From: an uncultured Phaeodactylibacter sp.
GTDB lineage: Bacteria > Bacteroidota > Bacteroidia > Chitinophagales > Saprospiraceae
NCBI GenBank assembly: GCA_913057245.1
Contig: CAJXNH010000002.1
Span: 1-64,000 of the forward strand
DNA: 64,000 nucleotides
Direction: 5' to 3'
In this document: positions 57,325 through 64,000 of the stretch, one piece after another
How the letters are laid out: the number at the start of each line of letters is the position of its first letter
Numbering within the stretch: position 1 is the first letter of the stretch
Program-made: the position numbers and the translations under genes
Notes under the pieces: generated by a model
The model's database searches: none
What the model was told of the DNA's origin: nothing
Seen by the model: only the letters and a program-made list of their open reading frames with translations

Positions 57325-58056
57325 TTAGAGCCTCCTGACCGCTTCTTTGGTTGCGGCAATCGTGCCCAGAGGCAGTGCAAACAGAAAGCCCACAATAGAA
57401 AACAAGAGCAGGAGAAAAGCGGCGCCGTTGCCAATGCATAGCCCACGGTTGGCTCGTGCAAAAGCAATACTGCCTCTTACATCCCGGTGCCTTTCCAGCG
57501 TGAAGTCCAGGTTGCCAAAGCCGGCATAGTAGGCTTGTACCCCGAATATGGCGAAGGCGATCACAGGGCTGAGCACTGGGATCAATATCCCAAGCAAAAA
57601 CAGCAGCAGGGTAAAGAATAATTCCCGGACAATATTTCTAAGCGCCAGGGTGAGCCCTCGTGCTAAGTCTCGTAGTGCTTTGCTGACCGAAAAAGGTACC
57701 TGTTGGTGATGCCCCTTTAGTTGCTTTTCTATTTTTTCAGACAGGAAACTCATGAAAGGAGAGGAGAGGGCTAATACGAGGTGTTTAAAGACTAATAGCC
57801 CCATGACCAGGACAAAGACACCGCCAAAAATCTGTACGATGGTTTCCAGTGCGCCTTTACCCCAGTCAAAGGGATAAAAGTCAATGAGCCACTGGGCGAT
57901 ATCATCGCTGGCCGTCCAGGCGCCATAAAAAATACCTGCGCCCAGCAACAGGCTCACGAGACCTGGAGCAAGTACGTACCCCCAGAGGTTGTAACGGGAA
58001 GTCAGCCGGATAGCGTCGAAGTAGGCAGTGAAGCCCCGGATAAAGCCAGTGATCAT
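57325..58056 (-). CDS. EI24/CysZ-like membrane protein
   Basis: 243 residues with four to six hydrophobic segments: WGYVLAPGLVSLLLGAGIFY, IFGGVFVLVMGLLVFKHLVL, LLLFLLGILIPVLSPVIAF and CIGNGAAFLLLLFSIVGFLF. The N-terminal FIRGFTAYFDAIRLT and the internal ALSSPFMSFLSEKIE fit the EI24 domain, found in the sulfate permease CysZ. No other sulfate genes are nearby, so the substrate is open. Confidence 0.78.
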   Translation of the reverse strand: MITGFIRGFTAYFDAIRLTSRYNLWGYVLAPGLVSLLLGAGIFYGAWTASDDIAQWLIDFYPFDWGKGALETIVQIFGGVFVLVMGLLVFKHLVLALSSPFMSFLSEKIEKQLKGHHQQVPFSVSKALRDLARGLTLALRNIVRELFFTLLLFLLGILIPVLSPVIAFAIFGVQAYYAGFGNLDFTLERHRDVRGSIAFARANRGLCIGNGAAFLLLLFSIVGFLFALPLGTIAATKEAVRRL

Positions 58057-58138
58057 AGTTTGTTTTCACCCAAATTTGGACAAGCCACTGCCTTTCGCCG
58101 AAAATAATGGACAGAAGCAGGGGATTCTCCGATGAAGG

Positions 58139-60313
58139 TTATTCCGTGAAGCGGCCCAGGAAACGGCGCACATCTTCTACAGAAAGCAGATTGTAGCGGG
58201 CTACAGACTTATCCAAACCTACTTTAATGGTGTGGGCGGTGTCTGGCAGCGCTTTGAACGTATCCTCATCGGTATGATCATCGCCCAGGGCCATAATGAA
58301 GTCCCATTTGCCTTCTTCCAGCCAGTTGAGCGTGGCTTTGCCTTTACTGACGCCTGCATTTTTGATTTCCACGACTTTGTTGCCTTCAAGTACCTGCAGG
58401 TCGTCATTGGCCGTGAGGTATAGCAGGACATCCCGGAATTCACGCACCCGCTTTTCACCCAATTGAGGGTCAATGCGGCGGTAGTGCCAGGCAATGGAGA
58501 AGTCCTTTTCTTCTATGAAGGAGCCCGGTGTACGCTCGACCATGTTCTCCAGTACCTGCCGGATTTTAGCTTTCCAGCTGATGGTCAGGCCGGGATTGCT
58601 TTGCCATTTTCCGTCACGCTTCATCCAAACACCATGCTCGGCAGCCATATCCAGACCGAGATGGCCCAGCCAGTTCTCGAGGGTGGTGCGGTCCCGGCCG
58701 CTGTTGACGACCAGCTTAGTGCCCGGGTGGCTTGAAAGGGCCTTGAGCAGATTGATGACCTCTTCTCCCGGCACCACAGCCTGTGGGTCTTTATGGAATG
58801 GCATAAGCGTGCCATCATAATCAAGGATAATCAGCCGGTTCTCGGCATCGTGGTAATCTTTGACAATTTCTTTTCTTAAATCACGGTCTATTCGTTTCAC
58901 TATATTTTCTTTTTGCGACTCCATCAGCTTTTTTTGTTCATTTATGAAAGTGGCAGCCCAGTTGCGAACGTCGTGCTGCTTGAGCTTTTCCTGCATGCCT
59001 TCCAGGCGCTTTGCCTGTTCTGCTTCGTCCATCGTCAGAGCCTGTAGCAGCGCATTAGTGATGTCCTGCCGGTCCTGCGGGTTGACGGTAATGCTATCAT
59101 TGAGCTCGTTATGAGCGCCAGCCATTTCACTTAGAATGAGTACGCCCTTTTTGGAAGCTTCCTTGCTGGCGATGAATTCTTTGGCTACCAGGTTCATGCC
59201 ATCGCGCAGGGGCGTGATCAGGGCAATGTCTGCTACCTTATAAAGCGTCGTCAAATCACCGAAGTCCAGGCTGCGGTAAAAGTACTGAATGGGCACCCAT
59301 CCAAAATTACCGTATTCACCGTTGACGCGGCCCACCAGGTTGTCAATTTTTTGCTTCAGCGCCTGATACTGGGAAACATTGGCCCGGGACGGCACCACGA
59401 TCATCACCAGGGTGACTTTGCCCCGGTACTCCGGATGCTTCTCCAGAAAGTTGGCATAAGCCCGAACACGTTGCGGGATACCTTTGGAGTAGTCGAGGCG
59501 GTCAATGGAAATGATGAGCTTCTGCTCCTCGGCAAGCTGAATGATTTTTTGTGCCGTTTCCGATTCCTCGCTTGCCGGTTCCGGGTGAGCATATTTATTA
59601 TAGTCGATGCCCATGGGGAACATATCGACGTTGACCAGGCGGTCGCCTACCGTCAACATGCCAAAGTGGTGCTCAAACCCGCAAATCCGGTAGACAGCGC
59701 TCAGGAAGTGCCGCATGTAGCCAAAGGTATGGAAGCCAATCTGATCGGCTCCCAGGATACCTTCCAGAATCTCCTTCCGCCAGGGGAGGATACGGAATAC
59801 TTCGTAGGACGGAAAAGGGATGTGCAGGAAAAAGCCAATAGACACATCAGGGTAAGCCTCGCGGATCATAGCAGGCAGTAGCATGAGCTGGTAATCGTGG
59901 ACCCAGACCAGGTCACCCTCTTTGATGAGCGGGATTACTTCATCGGCAAACTGCCGGTTGACTTGTTGATAGGCTTCCCAGTAGTGGTCCCGGTAGGAGG
60001 TGTACTGCGTGAAATAATGGAAATGTGGCCAGATGGTTTTGTTGCTGTAGCCTTCGTAGTACAGCTCAATCTGTTCCTGAGTCAGGAAAACCGGAAACAA
60101 ACCATCCTTTTTGAGGTCCTGGCGCACCGTCTCGCGCTCCCATTCGTCTTTGATATCCTGACCGGGCCAGCCGATCCATATTTTGTCAAAGGATTCGTCC
60201 AGGGAATTCAAGCCGGTAGCCAGCCCTCCGGCGCTGGGGTGGTAGATCAGGTCTCCGGCTTCTTTTTTAATCGTTACAGGCAATCGGTTGGAAATGATGA
60301 CTAATCGGGACAT
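58139..60313 (-). CDS. otsAB: Bifunctional trehalose-6-phosphate synthase/phosphatase
   Basis: 724 residues from ATG 60313 ([20 protein letters not shown]); an upstream in-frame ATG at 60415 would add 34 unsuitable residues. The N-terminal GT20 domain (~1-460) has [62 protein letters not shown] and [13 protein letters not shown]. The C-terminal HAD phosphatase begins [17 protein letters not shown] and ends with [16 protein letters not shown]. It makes trehalose from UDP-glucose and glucose-6-phosphate in the cytoplasm, an osmolyte fitting a marine lineage. Confidence 0.95.
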   Translation of the reverse strand: MSRLVIISNRLPVTIKKEAGDLIYHPSAGGLATGLNSLDESFDKIWIGWPGQDIKDEWERETVRQDLKKDGLFPVFLTQEQIELYYEGYSNKTIWPHFHYFTQYTSYRDHYWEAYQQVNRQFADEVIPLIKEGDLVWVHDYQLMLLPAMIREAYPDVSIGFFLHIPFPSYEVFRILPWRKEILEGILGADQIGFHTFGYMRHFLSAVYRICGFEHHFGMLTVGDRLVNVDMFPMGIDYNKYAHPEPASEESETAQKIIQLAEEQKLIISIDRLDYSKGIPQRVRAYANFLEKHPEYRGKVTLVMIVVPSRANVSQYQALKQKIDNLVGRVNGEYGNFGWVPIQYFYRSLDFGDLTTLYKVADIALITPLRDGMNLVAKEFIASKEASKKGVLILSEMAGAHNELNDSITVNPQDRQDITNALLQALTMDEAEQAKRLEGMQEKLKQHDVRNWAATFINEQKKLMESQKENIVKRIDRDLRKEIVKDYHDAENRLIILDYDGTLMPFHKDPQAVVPGEEVINLLKALSSHPGTKLVVNSGRDRTTLENWLGHLGLDMAAEHGVWMKRDGKWQSNPGLTISWKAKIRQVLENMVERTPGSFIEEKDFSIAWHYRRIDPQLGEKRVREFRDVLLYLTANDDLQVLEGNKVVEIKNAGVSKGKATLNWLEEGKWDFIMALGDDHTDEDTFKALPDTAHTIKVGLDKSVARYNLLSVEDVRRFLGRFTE

Positions 60314-60595
60314 CCTCTGTGTAGGGTTTTTGTAGGATTGAATAATACGGAATGCATTGGATTTCTCCAAGAAACTTAATGTAAAAATTACACTAAGTTT
60401 TATTAAGGTGTTCAATAATTAAAGTGCTGGCGTTGGCGCAATGTTCGACCGGCAGGAGAGGGGAGAGGGAGGAATGTGGGATCTGGTTGAAATTCATTCT
60501 TTAGATTGGGTCTTATGTAATATTTTATTTGGATTTTTACCTCTTTAAAAATATTTAACGTAAATTGTGGTACTTGGATTTAAACGATTTATCGT

Positions 60596-60760
60596 ATGAA
60601 AAAGCCTGTTACGCCCAAAACCATTCTGAATATACAAGTGGTGCTCCTCTACGGAGTGCTGGCACTGTTATTTTTCCTGTCTTATCAGCAGTTACCGGAA
60701 ATCGCCGAGTTTTTCCGGGAATACAGCAGCAAAATGAAAGCCGCCATCCCCATAAGATAA
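60596..60760 (+). CDS. Small single-pass membrane protein, 54 residues
   Basis: MKKPVTPKTILNIQVVLLYG, then VLALLFFLSY completing one helix (~12-30), then the charged tail IAEFFREYSSKMKAA. The ORF is followed at once by a terminator, and lies in an isolated 280-base-plus gap, which supports a real gene. No family known. Confidence 0.5.
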   Translation: MKKPVTPKTILNIQVVLLYGVLALLFFLSYQQLPEIAEFFREYSSKMKAAIPIR

Positions 60761-60796
60761 AAAAGCACCACCGGGTCTTTGCCAGGCAGTGCTTTT
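60761..60796. terminator. Bidirectional terminator between small ORF and acetoacetyl-CoA reductase gene
   Basis: AAAAGCAC...GTGCTTTT with inner CC/GG pairs, A-runs on one side and T-runs on the other. Located directly after the rightward 54-codon ORF and 22 bases downstream of the leftward reductase gene. Confidence 0.65.
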
Positions 60797-60817
60797 GTCA
60801 GCATTTTACAGCATAGT

Positions 60818-61546
60818 TTATAAAGTCACGCCACCATCAACGTTCAGTACAGCACCGTTGATGAATGCGGCTTCATCTGATGCCAGGAAAGCATAAGCGG
60901 CGGCAATTTCCGAAGGCTCGCCCAGGCGTGGGACCGGTGTCTTTTGCTTGAGCATGTCGATTACCTTCTCGGGGATGGTCAGTACCATTTCGGTACCGAT
61001 GAAGCCCGGTGCTACTGCATTGGCGGTAATACCTTTGCGGCCAAACTCCTTCGCCCACACCTTGGTCATGCCGATGACGCCGGCTTTGGTGGCTACGTAA
61101 TTTGTTTGACCGAAGTTGCCATTGTGCGCGACTACGGAGGCGGCGCTTACGATACGGCCGTATTCCCGCTCCAGCATATAGGGCAAAACGGCTTTAGTGC
61201 AGTTGAACACGCCGGTCAGGTTGACATCGATGACCTGCTGCCACTGATCAGTGCTCATTTTTTTCATTGTCGCATCCCGGGTGATGCCCGCGTTGTTGAT
61301 AAGGATATCGATTTGCCCATAGGCATCCGCTGCTGCTTTGGCGGCAGCTTCGCAGGCAGAGAGATCGGTGGTGTTCACCTTGAAAAACAAGCCGTCAAGC
61401 TCAACCGCAAGCGCCTTGCCTTTTTCCTCGTTAATGTCCCAGATGACAACTTTGGCGCCTTCTTCGGCAAAACGGATAGCGGTAGCCTTGCCAATGCCCA
61501 TTGCGCCGCCGGTGACGATCGCTACTTTTTCCTTCAATTTATTCAT
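60818..61546 (-). CDS. phaB: Acetoacetyl-CoA reductase / SDR (PhaB-like)
   Basis: 242 residues. The NAD(P) site is VTGGAMGIGKATAIRF (~11-26), then ILINNAGITRDATM, and the Ser-Tyr-Lys triad is S137, Y150, K154 (SVVAHNGNFGQTNYVATKAG). FabG and PhaB are hard to separate. The divergent thiolase and phasin genes make PhaB (3-hydroxybutyryl-CoA for PHB) the better call. A TACTTTTG box on the minus strand (61590-61597) is its likely promoter. Confidence 0.8.
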   Translation of the reverse strand: MNKLKEKVAIVTGGAMGIGKATAIRFAEEGAKVVIWDINEEKGKALAVELDGLFFKVNTTDLSACEAAAKAAADAYGQIDILINNAGITRDATMKKMSTDQWQQVIDVNLTGVFNCTKAVLPYMLEREYGRIVSAASVVAHNGNFGQTNYVATKAGVIGMTKVWAKEFGRKGITANAVAPGFIGTEMVLTIPEKVIDMLKQKTPVPRLGEPSEIAAAYAFLASDEAAFINGAVLNVDGGVTL

Positions 61547-61814
61547 AATTCAGTATTAAAAGGTCAGTCAAATTGAGTTCTGATGCGTTCAAAAGTAGGT
61601 AAAGACGGTTTATTCCTGATTCTGTAGCAGGAGTGAAAGGGGTTGACTTCATTCTTTTTCAGCGCCGTAAAAAAATATAAAAGCCACATCACCAAGATTT
61701 TAAGGTGATAATTAATGATGTGGACGAATGCCTGCTCCTTGCAGCAGTCTTTTTATTTTCCGACCTTTACATATAAATATCTAAATAATTTAATTTATCA
61801 AATCCTAACCGAAA

Positions 61815-62993
61815 ATGAAAGAAGTCTATATCGCATCCGCCGTCCGCACGCCGCTGGGAAGTTTTGGGGGCGTATTCGCCAATGTTTCAGCAACGGACCT
61901 TGGTGCAGCTGCTATCAAAGGCGCATTGGAAAAGGCCGGTGTGGATGCCAGTCAGGTCGAAGAGGTCTTCATGGGTAACGTTTGCTCCGCCAATCTCGGT
62001 CAGGCGCCGGCACGTCAGGCCGCACTTGGGGCAGGCATTCCGGATACGGTGCCTTGTACGACCGTAAATAAAGTGTGCTCCTCAGGGGCTAAGGCTATTA
62101 TGTTTGGCGCGCAGTCCATCATGCTGGGGCATCAGGATGTAATTGTCGTGGGGGGTATGGAAAACATGAGTGCCATTCCCTACTATGTCCCTAAAGCCCG
62201 CTACGGCCATAAATACGGACACGGGCAAATCGTGGATGGCCTGCTTAAGGATGGCCTGACAGATGCCTATCAGCAAGTAGCGATGGGTGTATGCGCGGAT
62301 GCCACAGCAAAGAAATACGAGATCACCCGGGAGCAGCAGGATGAATTCGCGATGCTTTCCTATAAGCGCTCTGCGGAGTCTACGAGCTCAGGTGCTTTCG
62401 CCAACGAAATTGTGCCGGTACACGTCCCGCAGCGCAAAGGCGACCCGATCGCGATTACGGAAGACGAAGAATATAAGCGGGTGAAGTTTGAAAAAGTACC
62501 CACCCTGCGCCCGGTATTTACTAAAGATGGTACGGTCACGGCTGCCAATGCCTCCACCATTAATGATGGGGCCACTGCCCTGGTGCTGGTAAGCGAAGAA
62601 AAGCTCAAAGAACTGAACCTGACGCCCCTGGCTAAAGTGGTCAGTTTTGCAGATGCCGCACATGAACCGGAATGGTTTACCACTGCTCCGACTAAGGCTG
62701 CCCCCATTGCGCTGAAGCGGGCCGGGCTTGCCATGAATGATATTGATTATTTTGAGGTCAACGAAGCGTTCGCAGTGGTTACGCTGGCTTTCAATAAAAT
62801 GCTGGATGTGCCCATAGAAAAAACGAACGTCTTTGGAGGCGCGGTCTCCCTGGGGCACCCGCTGGGGGCTAGTGGCGCGCGCATCATTACAACACTGAAT
62901 AACGTACTGCAGCAAAAGAATGCCAAGCGCGGGCTGGCAGCGATCTGCAACGGCGGTGGTGGCGCTTCTTCCATCATCATTGAGAAAGTATAA
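61815..62993 (+). CDS. phaA: Acetyl-CoA acetyltransferase (thiolase)
   Basis: 392 residues. Nucleophilic C88 in CTTVNKVCSSGAKAIMFGAQ, NEAFAVVTLAFNKML, H349 in GGAVSLGHPLGASGARI, and the second Cys in LAAICNGGGGASS (~381). It is a biosynthetic-type length and sequence (PhaA/AtoB). It condenses two acetyl-CoA to acetoacetyl-CoA, the first PHB step, and can run backward for acetoacetate use with the aacS product. Followed by a strong terminator. Confidence 0.92.
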   Translation: MKEVYIASAVRTPLGSFGGVFANVSATDLGAAAIKGALEKAGVDASQVEEVFMGNVCSANLGQAPARQAALGAGIPDTVPCTTVNKVCSSGAKAIMFGAQSIMLGHQDVIVVGGMENMSAIPYYVPKARYGHKYGHGQIVDGLLKDGLTDAYQQVAMGVCADATAKKYEITREQQDEFAMLSYKRSAESTSSGAFANEIVPVHVPQRKGDPIAITEDEEYKRVKFEKVPTLRPVFTKDGTVTAANASTINDGATALVLVSEEKLKELNLTPLAKVVSFADAAHEPEWFTTAPTKAAPIALKRAGLAMNDIDYFEVNEAFAVVTLAFNKMLDVPIEKTNVFGGAVSLGHPLGASGARIITTLNNVLQQKNAKRGLAAICNGGGGASSIIIEKV

Positions 62994-63018
62994 GGTTTAT
63001 TAAAATTGGTTAAGTACC

Positions 63019-63050
63019 AGCCCGGGGCGCTCGCATCGCTCCGGGCTTTT
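63019..63050 (+). terminator. Strong intrinsic terminator after the thiolase gene
   Basis: AGCCCGGGGCG, loop CTCGCAT, CGCTCCGGGCT followed by TTT. Eleven base pairs with one mismatch, 26 bases after the stop. Confidence 0.85.
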
Positions 63051-63217
63051 GCTTTCATAAAGGCAGTTTAGAATTGCATAGGAATTAATTGTCAAGGGCT
63101 TTAAAAATTAAGTCAATGGTTGTTTTTAGTGATGTAAACTATTGAAATACATTTAATTGTGATTAATATTTGCATCTTTAAGTCTTTTAGTCAGGGTGAA
63201 ACATATAAAAAAGCCTA

Positions 63218-63248
63218 TTGATCCCCGACTCTTCTCCGCGTACCTTTA
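63218..63248 (+). promoter_or_regulatory. Probable promoter of the phasin-like gene
   Basis: TTG at 63218-63220 and TACCTTTA at 63241-63248, one base off TAnnTTTG, spacer 20 bases, in the 303-base gap after the thiolase terminator. The rest of the gap is AT-rich with no gene. Confidence 0.45.
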
Positions 63249-63296
63249 ACCTATCAATAAAAACACACATTCTCTTCCACTAAAAAGATACTTATC

Positions 63297-63743
63297 ATGG
63301 CTTCTACAAAATCTTTCTACGATCAGCTGATGGATAATCAGTCCAAACTGTTTAACACAATGACAGAATTTACCAACGCCTGGATGGAAATGATGACACC
63401 ATCATCTGATCTGTCTGACAAGGCGGGCGAGTTGATGGACGAATACTATACCAAGACTTCCGAAATGATGGAAGCTATGGCTTCTAAAGAAAAAATGGAA
63501 GCTTATCAGAAGGACTTCTGGACCGCTTTCACAGCTGATTACACCAAGAACATGGAGGTGAGCATGGAGCTGTACAAGAAGTCAGCAGCGTACTTCAAGA
63601 ACATGTGGTCTGGCAACACCATGGAAACGACACAGGAGCGCACCAAGAAGCTTGGCGAGCTGTACCAGCATTCCATGAAGGCCTTCTATGATACCACCAA
63701 AGCTAACGGTAAGGTGATGCAGGAGTACATGAGCGCTAATTAA
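63297..63743 (+). CDS. Phasin-like PHB granule protein
   Basis: 148 residues, almost wholly helical, Met- and Lys-rich, without Cys: FYDQLMDNQSKLFNTMTEFT, then repeated amphipathic turns (YQKDFWTAFTADYTKNMEVS; FKNMWSGNTMETTQERTKK). Phasins coat PHB granules and control their size. The match is by composition and context, not by a diagnostic motif. The following gene begins with a similar pattern (QKKAMEFWSKLSDQM). Confidence 0.7.
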   Translation: MASTKSFYDQLMDNQSKLFNTMTEFTNAWMEMMTPSSDLSDKAGELMDEYYTKTSEMMEAMASKEKMEAYQKDFWTAFTADYTKNMEVSMELYKKSAAYFKNMWSGNTMETTQERTKKLGELYQHSMKAFYDTTKANGKVMQEYMSAN

Positions 63744-63785
63744 GGCCGCCAAAGACCCTTCCTCCACTTTTAAAACCAATCAACC

Positions 63786-64000
63786 ATGAGTAATCAATTC
63801 GATACCTTGCTAGAGGGCCAGAAAAAAGCAATGGAATTTTGGTCAAAATTATCTGACCAAATGACCAAGCCATTTCAGCAGGAGCAGGCTGACCCTGCGA
63901 AAGCCGGAGAGGCGCTTTTCCAGGAATGGTACAACAAGCAACAGGCTTTTTTCCAGGAAGCCATGAAAGGCAACCCTCAGGAAATGCTGCAGCAAACCCC
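63786..64000 (+). CDS. Phasin/PhaE-like protein, N-terminal part (3' end outside window)
   Basis: Starts MSNQFDTLLEGQKKAMEFWS and is open to the window end (71 codons). It has Gln/Phe/Trp-rich helices (ALFQEWYNKQQAFFQEAMKG) like PhaE, the accessory subunit of class III PHA synthase, or another phasin. If PhaE, phaC should follow just beyond the window. Confidence 0.65.
   Translation, partial: MSNQFDTLLEGQKKAMEFWSKLSDQMTKPFQQEQADPAKAGEALFQEWYNKQQAFFQEAMKGNPQEMLQQT

Overview
The window looks like chromosomal DNA of a member of the Bacteroidota, most likely a saprospirian (Lewinella/Phaeodactylibacter type). This placement is inferred from three things. There are two tandem DUF6089-type outer-membrane proteins. 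Three sites match the Bacteroidota -7 box TAnnTTTG (50081, 52354, 53679). There is also a mid-GC core carrying polyhydroxybutyrate (PHB) genes. No rRNA, tRNA, CRISPR array, integrase or transposase was recognised.

1 to about 31.4 kb is a defence island. A rightward operon of tightly packed or overlapping genes runs to 18.8 kb: two unrecognised genes (one cut by the window edge, one broken by an in-frame TAA), a DUF429-like protein, an OLD-family ATPase/TOPRIM nuclease, a DUF499 ATPase, DUF3780, a DUF1156 DNA methylase, a PLD-SNF2 helicase, a PD-(D/E)XK/DUF4268 nuclease, and two DUF262 proteins of the GmrSD type. The helicase, methylase and ATPase set resembles the defence system named Hma. 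The operon ends in a scar holding the last ~37 codons of a second DUF4268 gene. Next come a radical-SAM protein paired with a methyltransferase-UvrD helicase fusion, a very large opposite-strand UvrD-like helicase with a helical-repeat tail, a secreted protein, a DarT/DarG toxin-antitoxin pair and a PP2A-like phosphatase.

31.4 to about 43.6 kb is a compact, nearly all-leftward block of small overlapping genes. It contains a divergent repressor/HTH switch with a 26-bp perfect palindrome, a winged-helix replication-initiator-like protein, membrane proteins, an ASCH-like protein, a PAPS-reductase-like PP-loop enzyme and a minimal Pol X palm-thumb protein. It carries its own DNA motif families: a 17-bp GTTGC-N7-GCAAC operator, a strand-biased CTTAGTAA octamer, a dense GGTGTC array, TGTAC boxes and small tandem repeats. 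It has no recognisable integrase, capsid or terminase. I read it as an uncharacterised phage-like or plasmid-like integrated element, and it is the best candidate in the window for something undescribed.

43.8 to 64 kb is ordinary GC-richer core genome. It encodes acetoacetyl-CoA synthetase, a deoxynucleoside kinase, MurB, an ABC exporter, the two outer-membrane proteins, an ArsC-like phosphatase, a methyltransferase, HemL followed by a histidine kinase/response regulator pair, a CBS protein, an EI24/CysZ-like protein and a fused trehalose-6-phosphate synthase/phosphatase. PHB metabolism closes the window: acetoacetyl-CoA reductase, thiolase, a phasin-like protein and the start of a second phasin/PhaE-like protein cut by the window end.
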